DNA of 64,000 bases from Ananas comosus. Taxonomy: Eukaryota > Streptophyta > Magnoliopsida > Poales > Bromeliaceae. The stretch is taken from NCBI RefSeq assembly GCF_001540865.1, contig NC_033622.1:5125978-5189977 (forward strand), given 5' to 3'. Made by a program: the position numbers and the translations under genes. Under the pieces are notes generated by a model. The model was not told where the DNA came from and searched no databases. It was given only the letters and a program-made list of their open reading frames with translations. Position 1 is the stretch's first letter. Every line of letters starts with the position of its first letter. Below, piece after piece: positions 23,930-34,329 of the stretch.

Positions 23930-25188
23930 TTGGAGATGAACTCCTTGGACACTCAGAATGAAAATGACCCTCCTGGCCACAAGTGAAGCACTTGCCCCTA
24001 CGTTGTGGACACTGCGGTAGAAAATAGGGACCATTACAGATCACACAACGCGGTGCCCGGCGACGATCCAGCGCTCCACAGGTCGCTGTAGAACCACGCC
24101 CTCTAGACTAGCTCCTCGGATGCTTCGACGGCCTCGTAGATATGTCTGACTGCTACCCTCAGCCGCTTGTCGTTTTTCTTTCCCCTATCAAACGCTTCCC
24201 TTTCCTCTTTCGAGATTTCTGCGCCTTTCTCCACAATCAATGCACGATTCACCACTTCCCGATAAGTAGGCAAATTCGACGCCTGCACCAACCTGAAGAT
24301 CGATGGTAGAAGACCTATCTCAAAGATACGGGCCTTATTCTCGTTGTCTCTGACTACAAACGGTACACAGCGCAAAAGCCGAGAAAACTCCCGCTCATAC
24401 TCAGCAACAGTCCTGTTCCCCTGTCGCAAACCACGGAGATCCTTCTCCATCTGTCTCTTCACACTCTGTGGAAAATATGTTGTTAACAGCAACTCCTTAA
24501 ACCTTTTCCACGTAATCGCAGCCCAATCAGTACGAGGATCATCACGGATGTCGATCCACCAACGGTAAACCTCACTGTCCAAATGGTGTGTCGCAAGCCA
24601 AACTCTGTTTCTCTCCTCAACAAAGGTATCATGGAACAGCTTCTCCATATGCATCAACCACTTTTCCACCACCCAATGGTCCGCCTTCTCCTAATAGAAG
24701 ATGCGGGGGTTGAACCTCTGAAATTCATTCAGACGATCCATCAATCGATCTCGCTCATCGCCCGATACCATCGTCGGTAAAACTGTCCCCGCAGTAGCCT
24801 CATGCACTGGCGGTGCCACCACTGTCTCCTCTCTGGGCTCGGCACTCGGAGCTGCCTGCGAAGTGCCTGGCGCTGGTGACTGTGCTCTCGCAGTCGCGTC
24901 CCTCTCTGGCACTGGCGGTGTAGGATCCGAAACCTCCCTGGCAGCCGCCTGCTGAAGTAATAAATCCTCCAACCGTTTCATCCGCGCCTCCTGTCGGCGT
25001 GCGGCATTCGTCTGCTGCTGCGCCGTCGCCGCCTGCTGTGCCACCAGATCCGTCAACACTGCAAGATGATCCTGTAACTCACGGACCTCACTAGATCCTG
25101 AGGTAACAGAGGTCTCCACCTCCTCCGCATCAGCTGCCTCGGCCGCTCCGGCGGTCCTAGAATGAGTCGAAGGCATTTCGAGCTGCAA
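23930..25188 (-). pseudogene. Ty3/gypsy Gag G1 with CCHC zinc knuckle
   Basis: The start codon is at 25188. The N-terminal half is Ala/Gln/Glu-rich with a coiled-coil-like stretch (residues 35-85). The retrotrans_gag core follows, with YRWWIDIRDD and LLLTTYFPQSVKRQMEKDL. Near 23960-24030 the minus strand encodes CFTCGQEGHFHSEC, a nucleic-acid-binding zinc knuckle. The frame is broken by a TAG near 24690 and by a frameshift near 24110. Confidence 0.85.
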
Positions 25189-25288
25189 TAATCAAAATAA
25201 GCGCAAGTTAGTAAAACCTACGCTATCGGAACCCCACTCAAATAAAATAACAACCTAATCGTACGAAAGTAATGAAATGTGCCACACA

Positions 25289-25343
25289 ACTAACTTCCGA
25301 TGTCACGTTGTCGGCTGCCAACGTGACCTTTTGCGAAGTTAGT
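25289..25343. repeat. Nested inverted repeat at the LTR E boundary
   Basis: Outer arms ACTAACTTC and GAAGTTAGT (25289-25297, 25335-25343) enclose inner arms GTCACGTTG and CAACGTGAC (25302-25310, 25319-25327). It replaces the usual 3' end of the LTR and the primer binding site. Confidence 0.8.
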
Positions 25344-27698
25344 CAATAGTTCCCAGTGGGTAGGCCGCCGACCTCAGCGAATTACACCACTAGGTTCATA
25401 AGGCATAAATAATAAACATGTACACTAGAGCATGATATGAACATTAACAATCAATGAATACTTGAATTATTATGCTACCAATGCAAACAGTAATATGCAA
25501 CGAATATACACGTGAAAATGCATGCTGCATCGTATCCACTAATGTACACTATCTAGTACTGATCATTTAATTAACATTTTTAGTTATTTTTACCCAAGTC
25601 CCAAGGACCTACGCAAGTGTAGTCCGGCTTGCGCCGCGCCTAATGGCCCCGTGGTAGTATACACTCCCCACGGCAATCCACTTCGGCACCCAATCCTGCA
25701 CGGGTGAGTATGATGTCGCGTAGGCCAACTCCGGAGTGCCGGCTTGTGGGGAGCGACCCTCACAAGCATGTGCGAATGAGCACAATGGCAAGCAAGCATG
25801 ATCCACAATATAAAGTTTTCAATCATCATGTCTCAAACATGGAATATACTCTACCGACCTATAGGTCGGGATCTAAATCCAATACTAGATATCAACTAGG
25901 TTAAACCAACAACATGAAATTTATGTTAGTCTAAGCATATTTATACACATTTTCCACTTGTCTATACAAGTATACTAATCATCATATAATGAATTTCATG
26001 CATCTAACTCTCAACTTCATAGAGGAATAACTTGGCAAATGATGTAAATGCATCTAATACATATAACAACTCATGTATAATGCCACTAGCATACAAACGC
26101 ATGAATTCTAATTTGGGGCAATTGCTTATATACCCCTGAAAAGTTCCCGACTTTCCGATTTACCCCTCTTAGAAGGCTAATATTGAAAATACCCTCTTTA
26201 CGTTCCAATCTATTTCTAATATACCCCTAGAGTTAAAATCTGTTAATTAACTCCGTTAATTCTGTAAAATTATTATTTTGCCCTTTCAAATATACCCTTC
26301 CACCATCACTGACTTTCTTATTTGCCCTTAAAGTCAGGGGCACAAAAAGTATTTTGACTTTTGGTCTTTTCCAATATACCCCTCTACCATCACCAACATT
26401 TCTTATTTGCCCTTAAGTTAAGGGTAAAATTGGTATTTTAAATTTTTTTAACTGTGGTAGATGTTTAACTCACGTTTAATCCAAGTTAACTTAACAGGAG
26501 ATAACTGCGGGGGTATTTTGCAATAACGGTGGAACATATGAGGGGTATTTTAGAAAAAAAAAAAAGTAGGGGTAAATCGGATATTTTCAAATGTATGAGG
26601 GGTATATAGGCAATTATCCCTTCTAATTTTATAGCAAGAATAAGAACATAGAGGGAATTCACCCATTTCAGTGAGGTCAAACCTACTGAATACTCGTCGA
26701 CTCCTTTCGATCACACGAGTGAAGATGCTCGGTAGCCTCCCAGCAATCTATCGACAAGTCTAACTCAATTAGGAGCTTCTATTAAGCCCTCTACCAAGTA
26801 CCTCGAGAATTTACCTAATATAGGTAAAATCAGACCTTGTATATAGAACAAACTTAATTCACTCCCCACCTTAGGTTGGCCACCTCAAATCCAACCTAAA
26901 AGAAAGTTAATTACTCAGCCAAATGAGTTCAACAACACATTCAAGAGTCAACTCAATGCTCAACTCTAAATCAACTAAAACATACATAGGGTAGCAACCA
27001 AGGAGCTAACCTTTCCAAAACTCCAAGCCAAGCTCACTCTTGAGCTAAGATTGGAAAATCTCCTCTGTAAAATCTCCTTTTTTCCTTCCACATCTTCTCC
27101 AAAACCCTCAAACCAGCTAGCATGAAGAGGAGAAAAGAAAGGAAATCAATTCCATCAAATTCTTCTCAAAAATTAGAAAGAATCTTAGAGAGGGAAAGAG
27201 GAAACCTTACCCTGTTTTTGTCCAAGCTATAGCACAGAGAAAACAAGCTGGGGTCGGTTTGGGCTTTAAAAGGATAACCATAACTTCAAAATTACCAAAA
27301 ACCCCTTACCAACTCATTCTGCCACATTGAGTACCGGTACTCGAGTTGAGGTACCTGTACCCGGCATCAAAACAGCTAAAAACGAGCGCTGCTCAGCTGA
27401 ATTCAATACCGCGTATCGGTACCAACTCAATGCAGTATCGGTACCCAGCTCCAGTTCTCAAACCCGAGAGCTACGCAATCTGGCAACCTTCTGAGGTACG
27501 GGTACCACACTGAGGTACCGGTACTCAACACTCCAATCTGAACTTTACAGATTTTAGTGTTAAGTAACTCTTCCTGGCATTTAAAATACTTAAGCTAAAT
27601 GCCAATATACTCACAACAATCCTCAAAACAATTAGAATAGTTCCGATTACTATTCTATCACTGGAACCTTGCAATTTGCTAAAGTTCAGTGTACTACA
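25301..27698 (-). mobile_element. 5' LTR E of the composite gypsy element
   Basis: On the minus strand it starts TGTAGTACACTGAAC at 27698 and shares the ACCGGT palindrome cluster (about 27325-27535) and leader with LTR C. A MULE MITE is inserted at 26115-26620. The last roughly 300 bp of the normal LTR 3' end are missing and replaced by the nested inverted repeat. No TGGTATCAGAGC primer site follows. Confidence 0.8.
26115..26620. mobile_element. Mutator-like MITE, 9-bp TSD TTCTAATTT
   Basis: The ends are inverted repeats of GGGNCAATTGCYTATATACCCCT type, with further ATACCCCT repeats inward. The 9-bp flank TTCTAATTT is perfectly duplicated (26106-26114 and 26621-26629). The 506-bp element has no coding capacity. 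It is nested in LTR E, so it is younger than that LTR. Confidence 0.9.
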
Positions 27699-28326
27699 TC
27701 TTCCCTCTTTCTCTCTTCCAGTGTCTACCTACCTCCCTCTCTCTCACTTTTTCGTGCCATGAAAGCTGTGGGTGTCCATCATGACAACCTACTCTACCCC
27801 CCTCCCATCTTCCTCTTTCTCAACATTTGCCTATATATACTCCTACCATCTATGTAAAGAAGGCTCAAGTCCTTGCTAGCTTCTAGTTCTAAGGTTTGTA
27901 TTAGGATCTACCATATCTAGAAAAAAAAAAAATTTGTATATGTACAGATTTTATGTATGCAGAAAAGTTAATACTTATTTTTCTAATTTCTTTCAGGTTT
28001 TCTTTTAATACACTTCTAGGTTCGTATTTACTTCGCCGTTCTCACTGACCGACGCTTTTCTTCCTGTGTCTACACTTTTGCTTTACTCCTTGCTTTGGTG
28101 AGTGCTTTTTTCCTGCTTTGGTGAGTAAGATGACAGTTCTCTTGCAATACTATTTCCTTACTCTCCCTCAGGAGCTTCTATTGCATGTTTGATTGTGTAC
28201 TTCACTTTTGCTTCAAAAAAAAAAAAAAAAACATCTTAGGGGGCTTCTAATTTCTCGCTGTGAATAACAGGATTTTCTCTTCAAGATTGTAATTCTATTT
28301 TGCTATATACCTTTCTATATACTTAC
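27699..28326. other. CT-rich spacer with no recognised gene
   Basis: Pyrimidine-rich sequence that shares words with 16262-16380 (CATCATG...ACCTACTCTA). No protein or terminal repeats were recognised. An A17 run lies at about 28216-28232. Confidence 0.45.
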
Positions 28327-28492
28327 TGTGATGCCCCGACTTCCCGAGGGTCACCTATCCTAGGACTACTCCCGGCCTAGCATGCTTAACTCTTTTAACC
28401 TCTTGGGCCTAGCCATCACCCAAAATGCTTAAGCCGGGTTAAGAGTTCTAGTCCTATTATATCTTATATATAGGACTATCTGGGGTCTAATA
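28327..28492 (-). mobile_element. Cassandra-like TRIM LTR with 5S rRNA-like domain
   Basis: Its minus-strand 3' end is GGGGCATCACA. The upstream PPT GGGGGGGAGATTATTAG and a TATATATAAG motif lie near its 5' end. The minus strand contains AGTTAAGCATGCTAGGCC, then GTAGTCCTAGGATAGG, then GGTGACCCTCGGGAAGTC. These line up with 5S rRNA internal box A, the intermediate element and box C. Cassandra TRIM elements are known to carry 5S rRNA promoters in their LTRs. The LTR is about 166 bp if its 5' end is at 28492. Confidence 0.75.
28339..28390 (-). promoter_or_regulatory. Pol III internal promoter like 5S rRNA (box A, IE, box C)
   Basis: All three internal control elements of a plant 5S gene are recognisable in order and with normal spacing, with a few substitutions in each. 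It could recruit TFIIIA if intact. Confidence 0.65.
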
Positions 28493-28718
28493 ATCTCCCC
28501 CCCTTAAGCCCTGATGTCCTCGTCAGACTCAGACTTACAAGTACCAGGCGATGTGAGACTCGTCTCGCCAGCCTAAACCGACCTTATGGTGAGCTGCGCT
28601 ACACCCACAACAGTCAACAGCATAAGAACCTCGCTCTCCCCGCTGTATAATCCTAGCTCGGCCGAAACTCATCTCACACTTCCGGCTGGTAATTGGCTCT
28701 GATACCACTTTAATCTGT
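28493..28718 (-). mobile_element. TRIM internal domain with primer binding site and PPT
   Basis: On the minus strand TGGTATCAGAGCC at about 28688-28700 is a canonical initiator-Met tRNA primer site, a few bases after the LTR end CCGGGGCGTGACA. About 200 bp further on is the polypurine tract. The domain is non-coding, as in TRIMs. Its GCGAGACGAGTCTCACATCG block recurs at about 29241-29265. Confidence 0.75.
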
Positions 28719-29175
28719 CACGCCCCGGTGTCCCTTTTTTATTTAAAAATCAATGCAGAAGTGTCCATTTTTTTTTTTTTTGAAAATCTTGACCCCCAGG
28801 GTATGCTAGATCAACCACAAATACAGGGAGTCCACTGTTCACACGGGCAGAGTCTCCCCTGTATTTGCATGGCGTTACACATATACAAGATACAACCATA
28901 ACTGTATGAACATCTACATACATAAACCACATCACAATTACCATTCATTTCATCACATATATTCACATCCATATCTATTATTTTAAAAATGTTTCTTACC
29001 CGGAAACTCATTTCATGACCAAATGTAACGACGCAGTCCACTAGCAACAATATTTCGTTGGGCCCAAATGCCGGCCCAAAATGCTTAAACTCAGTTATTA
29101 TTATTAGTGTCTAAGTCTCTTATATACCCAATCACATCCCCATTCCTATCCAATGTAGGATTATTGAGGTGTGAC
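28719..29175 (-). mobile_element. TRIM-type LTR without 5S domain
   Basis: On the minus strand it runs from TGTCACACCTCAATAATCC to CCGGGGCGTGACA, with a CATTGGATAGG motif and a GTATATAAGAG TATA box near its 5' end. A polypurine tract (ACGGGGGGTG) precedes it and a primer site follows, so it is shared by two internal domains in a chain. Length is about 457 bp. Confidence 0.65.
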
Positions 29176-29351
29176 ATACACCCCCCGTTAAGGCCCTGAC
29201 GTCCTCGTCAGTCCAATCACACACACAGCCTAAGATCACCAGGCGATGTGAGACTCGTCTCGCTAGCCTTGTCATCCAGACCCTAGCATAGCCGATCACC
29301 TTGTCATACAGAATCCGGCATAGCCTATCACCTTGTCTTTCAGACCCTGGC
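29176..29351 (-). mobile_element. Second TRIM internal domain fragment
   Basis: It is homologous to 28493-28718 (shared GACGAGGACRTCAGGGC and AGACGAGTCTCACATCG). It is cut at 29352 by LTR F. Confidence 0.65.
29267..29351. repeat. 32-bp tandem repeat, about 2.7 copies
   Basis: Units start at 29267, 29299 and 29331 with CCTTGTC. The array ends exactly where LTR F begins. Confidence 0.85.
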
Positions 29352-31411
29352 TATAGCACACTGAACTTTAGCAAATTGTAATGGAGTGTTAGAATAGTAT
29401 TTTGCGCTATCCCTGATGTTTTTGAAGGTCGTTGACCGAGTACCGACCCATTACTCGTGTCTCGAGAACGCGAGAAGCAGTACTTAGCACCAAAATCTGA
29501 AAATTCAGATTTTGGGGTACCGAGTACCGGTACTTGGGTGAGGTACCGGAACCCTAGTGCGTGACCGAGAAAGTTGCTCTCGGGTTTGGGCTGAGAGGTG
29601 CTGAGTACCGGTACTGAGTTACCGAGTACCAGTACTGGAGTCGGGTACCGGTACTGCATCGAGCAGGTACCGGTATGCCGTAAACAGATCGCTTGACCGA
29701 GGCTCGGGTTTGACAGATTTGGTTGCCAGGTACCGGTACTCCTCCCCGAGTACCGGTACGCAGTGCAGAAACTGCAGTTCGTGCAGTTTGCGATTTTTGG
29801 AGTTTTGAGGGGTCTTGAGGGAATTGTTACAACATGTTTATATTGTCCCCACTTTCCCACTTGTCCCTCTTTGTGCTGAGGTTAGAGAGGAGCAAGGTAG
29901 GGTTTCTCCCTCTCTCTCTTTCTAGATTTCTCTCCTAAACCTCTTTTGATTTGGGATTTGATCTTGTTTCTCTTCATTTTCTCCTGGAAGCTTGCATCTT
30001 AGAGCTTGAGGAGAGCTTAGAAGTGGAGAGAGGAGCTTCTTGGTAGATCAATCTTCAACCCTAGCTCAAGTTAGCTTGATTTGGAACTTTCTTGAAGGTT
30101 AGTACTCGTCTTGCAACATCTATTTGTGAGTTTTGCAAGATTTGTAGATGGAAACTTTGTTTTGGGAAGAACTAGGGTTTATTTTAGGGTTTCTTGATAT
30201 GAGGCTTTTGGAACCTAATTGATGAGTGTAGAACTCTCCTTTAGGTTGGATTTGAAGTTCCATCGGGTTGATTTGAGCCTTGGGCAAGTTTTACTTGGTC
30301 AAAAGTAATTTTCACCTCTTTTCCTTGTAATTTTTGGTGAATTTTGTATGATGTTCGTTCGAAACTTGCAACCCTCTTAGAAATTCTTTTAACTGCTAGA
30401 AGCTTGGTGGACAACTTCGCTCGAAGGAACAAAAGGGTTCGAGGAGTTTCCGGTGGGTTTGATCTCACTGAAATGTGTGAACTCCCTTTATGTCTTCCCT
30501 TTGGTTATAAGACATAATTTGGTGCATATTCATATTAATTATGACATGGTAGAATTTTTGAATACATGCTTCACACATGTTATGTGTAGAAAAATTTATG
30601 CTATACGAAGTAGAGGCTTACAATATGGACTTGTGCATTAAATGACATTTCATAATAGATTCCTCTTGTAACCAGAGGAAGCATGTTAGAGGTGAATAAA
30701 GGTTCAACATTTGGAGTACACCTAGTGTATGGGTTAGAAAAACTGGTTATCTTATATGATGAACAATATACTTGTTGTAGACAAGGTAACTGTGACATTG
30801 TTGCATAGTGCATGTTAAGGTCAACATGAAGTTAAGCTTGATGCATTTAACCTAGTTGAACAACTAGAATTTGGCATTATGACATGGTATTCGATCTAGA
30901 GATATAGTTGTATTCCATGTTTTAGACATGAGCAAATGATATTACAAAGCCTTTGGGGCGAACCCTAATAGGGATGAGTGCATATAATACTAGTGGAATG
31001 AATTGCTTGCATGATAACACTTCTACTCCATGTAGTGGGGACTTTGGTGGAAAAGCATATGCATGACATGCATTATGGTTCTTGTGGACATTGTTATAAC
31101 TCTTTTGCATATGGCATTGGTAAATGTTTTCCTTGACAATTGTTGGAATTGCATGTTTATGAACCCTCTTTGGAGTCTCGAACCAAATAGTGAACTATCC
31201 TAGATAGGATAATGACATGTGAACTATGCATGCTTTAGGCATATGTCTACGACCACGAATGACGCATCTCGCACGGTTGATCTTATTTTAAATTTCCCGT
31301 GGGGTAGTATTCATGATTCAGATTAATATTTAATTATATATGGTTATCAGGTATTGTGGATTCATGGCTTCCAATAAACACAAGCGTTTATTGTTAATTA
31401 CCCCTACAAAG
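29352..31411 (+). mobile_element. LTR F (Ty3/gypsy, GTACCGGTAC subtype), 3' end missing
   Basis: It starts TATAGCACACTGAAC (TG decayed to TA). It has about eight ACCGGT-type palindromes at 29525-29760 and a TTTATATTG TATA box near 29840. The LTR-typical leader follows, and the block ATTCCATGTTTTAGACATGA near 30910. The GGGGCGTGACA end is absent. The sequence passes into copia-type DNA near 31412, probably where that element inserted. Confidence 0.75.
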
Positions 31412-31648
31412 TGTTAGGGCACCTTCGATTAAGAGATCTCTGTAATGCTGAAATAGACTGAAATTAAATAAAAGATGAATTTTATAACATAATTCACTAT
31501 ACAATTACATAGCTTAACCAAGGACATACCCCCAGTGTACATGAGTAAAAGAGAAAATGATTAGTTCAACGACATGAGTATGACGGTCGATTGAACTTAA
31601 TTTGGATTACACCTATAATTTTAAGAGGTTAATCCAATTAGATTTAAC

Positions 31649-32128
31649 TAAATCCTAGTTGCATGTATTAGGATTTAGTTGGGTTTGAATTGATTAGACT
31701 CTAATTGTATGTGTCAGAGTCCAATCGGATTTGAGTCCACCATAAGGTGCAAGATGGCTAAATCTACATGTATTAGAATTAGCTGATTTGATTTAGATTA
31801 ACTCTAATTATACATATTAGAGTCTAATTAATTTAATTGAACTCTAAGTATGTATATTAGAGTCAAACCATATTTGAGTTCACTCTAAGGTGAAGGATGG
31901 CTAAATACTAAATATATGTATTAGGATTAGCCAAAATTGATTTAAATTAAACTCTAATTATACATATTAGAGTCTAACTTGGTTTCTTTTGTTTGAACTC
32001 TAAGTATATGTATTAGAGTCCAATCGATTTAATTTGATTAGTAAAAATCTAATTTATTATTTTTACCTTAGTCACATGTACTAAGATAAAAAGACGATTT
32101 GATCAATTCTAAGCATATATTTAGAATT
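31649..32128. repeat. Array of ten palindromes, consensus ACTCTAA..TTAGAGT
   Basis: Hairpin-forming units centre near 31663, 31709, 31770, 31812, 31852, 31915, 31962, 32008, 32076 and 32117. Stems are 7-11 bp and loops 5-9 bp, the loops often containing TATACAT or a variant. The units are degenerate copies of one palindromic repeat. Confidence 0.8.
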
Positions 32129-32239
32129 TGATTGAGTTTGAATATGGTTGGGTTGAAATAGTTTGTTTCTAAGGACTTGGTATGGAGAAGAGGTTGGATT
32201 GATATAGTCCTATAGCTATGGCTTAGGACAANCTCCCGG

Positions 32240-32412
32240 GCCACGCGGGCCTGCGGGCCGCGTGCTGGCCATGCGCACGGGCCAGCAGACCACGCAGGTG
32301 TGCGGGCCAGCGGGCCACCCGGGCTGCGCACAAGCCAAGCGCGGGCCGCGCGTGCCACGCGCACGGGCTAGCTGCGCAGGCCAGCAGGCCGGGTTGCGTT
32401 CGGGGCCGCAGG
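32240..32412. repeat. GC-rich GGGCC-repeat block
   Basis: Dense GGGCC, GCGCACGGGCC and CAGCGGGCC words lie in an otherwise AT-rich leader, immediately right of the N at 32232. Confidence 0.7.
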
Positions 32413-32660
32413 CCACTCTCGGACTTGCAGAATTTTTTTTAAGGTTTTTGTTTATGTTTTTGCACCATCTTTTATATAAATAAATTTATTTTTAAGCATA
32501 TTAGATGGTTTAATATGCATTTGTGATATATGTTGCAATGATTTAATATGCTTTCCTGATATATAATGCATGCATTTAAAATATTATAATGTTTTTTTTT
32601 TTTTTATGATGTATAGATAAAATCTTTTGGCATAATATAATTTTTTATGCATGCCTTATN

Positions 32661-33665
32661 CCAAATTATTATAGGCTTCCATATCTCGGCAAGCCTGGGC
32701 GCTGGTGCCCTTTGTGGGTTGGCCCATTTTATTACTCAAATTTTCTAGAACCTCTAGCTCAGCTAGAACATATTGAATTTTACGGTGGCAAATATCATAA
32801 TTGTCACCATCCAATTTCTCGCCCTTGTTTAAATCCGCAACAACTTGTTCGGAGGCCATTAAATCTCACTAAGTTCATGCAATGCGCAGAAAAAATATTT
32901 CAAAATTAGTACACGATACATATATTCAATTTTGCCGCATCTCTAATTAAATAAATTAAAATTAGATCATATATGCGTTAAGGAAAATTTCGCTATGCTC
33001 ATAATCACATCACACATCATATGTCAGAATTTCTAAATTATTTAATTAAGATGCACAAAATATTAGGGAGTAAAAACATATAATTTACTCTACCAAAAAG
33101 AAAACTCCCACTAGATAATGCATGCATTTAAAATATTATAATGTTTTTTTTTTTTTTATGATGTATAGATAAAATCTTTTGGCATAATATAATTTTTTAT
33201 GCATGCCTTATCTAGTGGGAGTTTTCTTTTTGGTAGAGTAAATTATATGTTTTTACTCCCTAATATTTTGTGCATCTTAATTAAATAATTTAGAAATTCT
33301 GACATATGATGTGTGATGTGATTATGAGCATAGCGAAATTTTCCTTAACGCATATATGATCTAATTTTAATTTATTTAATTAGAGATGCGGCAAAATTGA
33401 ATATATGTATCGTGTACTAATTTTGAAATATTTTTTCTGCGCATTGCATGAACTTAGTGAGATTTAATGGCCTCCGAACAAGTTGTTGCGGATTTAAACA
33501 AGGGCGAGAAATTGGATGGTGACAATTATGATATTTGCCACCGTAAAATTCAATATGTTCTAGCTGAGCTAGAGGTTCTAGAAAATTTGAGTAATAAAAT
33601 GGGCCAACCCACAAAGGGCACCAGCGCCCAGGCTTGCCGAGATATGGAAGCCTATAATAATTTGG
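32661..33665. repeat. 454-bp inverted repeat around a 97-bp spacer
   Basis: 32661-33114 is the reverse complement of 33212-33665. The 97-bp spacer 33115-33211 is identical to 32563-32659, which ends at the N at 32660. The arms include the start of copia Gag, so Gag's first 67 residues appear on both strands. I saw no mismatch between the arms. Confidence 0.92.
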
Positions 33666-34265
33666 CTTAAAAATGATCGCATTGCTCGCATCACGTTGCT
33701 GAGCAGTATGCAGAATGATCTCTTATGCGAGTGTGAGCAGTATCTGACTGCGTATGAAATGTGGGAGGCTCTCAAAGCAAAATTTGGTGTGACTTCGACC
33801 ACAAGGTTGCGTAGTCTGACTATGCGGTTTGACAGTTATAAGAAACGTGCCGATCAGACTATGAAACAGCACATGAGAATGATGTCAAACATGATTTGTG
33901 AGTTAAAGTCAGCTGGCGGCACCTTAACTGATGAGCAGCAGATCCAAGCTATGATTCGCTCACTTTCCAATTCGTGGGAACATATGCGAGTAAATTTGAC
34001 TCATAATGAAAATATCAAAACTTTTGAGGATGTTGCACGGCATTTGGAATTGGAGGAGGAGCGCCTTGAGGCTGCTGAGTAAAACTTTCGCAGAACATCT
34101 GGGTTCAAGCAAAAGAGGACTACTGGGCCTCAAAATCATAGTGGATCCGCGCCTAAGAACGCAAAGATCACTAAAAGAAAGAGAAGCAAACGAGATGGCA
34201 AGAAGGAGATATCAAAGATGACCTGTTTCAATTGTAAACAGCTGGGACACTTCGATCGTGATTGC
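33467..34265 (+). pseudogene. Ty1/copia Gag
   Basis: The ATG at 33467 begins a UBN2-type Gag with LNKGEKLDGDNYDIC and later YEMWEALKAKFG and IRSLSNSWEHMRVNLTHN. The CFNCKQLGHFDRDC zinc knuckle is at 34224-34265. One extra T near 33661-33663 shifts the frame, giving a stop at 33668. A TAA at 34080-34082 breaks it again. Gag packages the element RNA. The whole unit is dead. Confidence 0.88.
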
Positions 34266-34329
34266 ACTGAGCCGAAGAAGGTACCTCTCTATCCCGATTC
34301 TCGCTCTTTTGTTTCTTCTAACACGTTTG

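Larger units (their letters stand above)
18718..27698 (-). mobile_element. Composite minus-strand Ty3/gypsy element
   Basis: The outer ends are TGTCATGCC at 18718 and ACTACA at 27698. The flanking pentamers TCTTT (18713-18717) and TCTTC (27699-27703) match at 4 of 5, so the ends may come from one insertion. In minus-strand order: 5' LTR E, gag, protease and RT (copy G1), LTR H, RT and RNase H (copy G2), and 3' LTR stub D. RT is present twice, so the element has been rebuilt by recombination after insertion. All coding parts are broken. Confidence 0.6.
31412..33466 (+). mobile_element. Copia LTR/leader region with assembly breaks
   Basis: TGTTAGGGC at 31412 is a plausible copia LTR start. The AT-rich part carries ten short palindromes (31649-32128). 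An N at 32232 is followed by GC-rich GGGCCNNNCG repeats to about 32415, then AT-rich sequence, an N at 32660 and a large inverted duplication. The Gag start follows at 33467. There is no host gene here. Confidence 0.5.

Noticed and set aside
31640..32130. CRISPR-like regularly spaced palindromic repeats
   Set aside because: The repeats are degenerate, spacing is irregular (40-70 bp), there are no unique spacers of fixed length, and the setting is a plant retroelement.
32656..32859. A second, minus-strand copia Gag gene
   Set aside because: Exact inverted copy of 33467-33670 next to an N; most likely an assembly fold-back.
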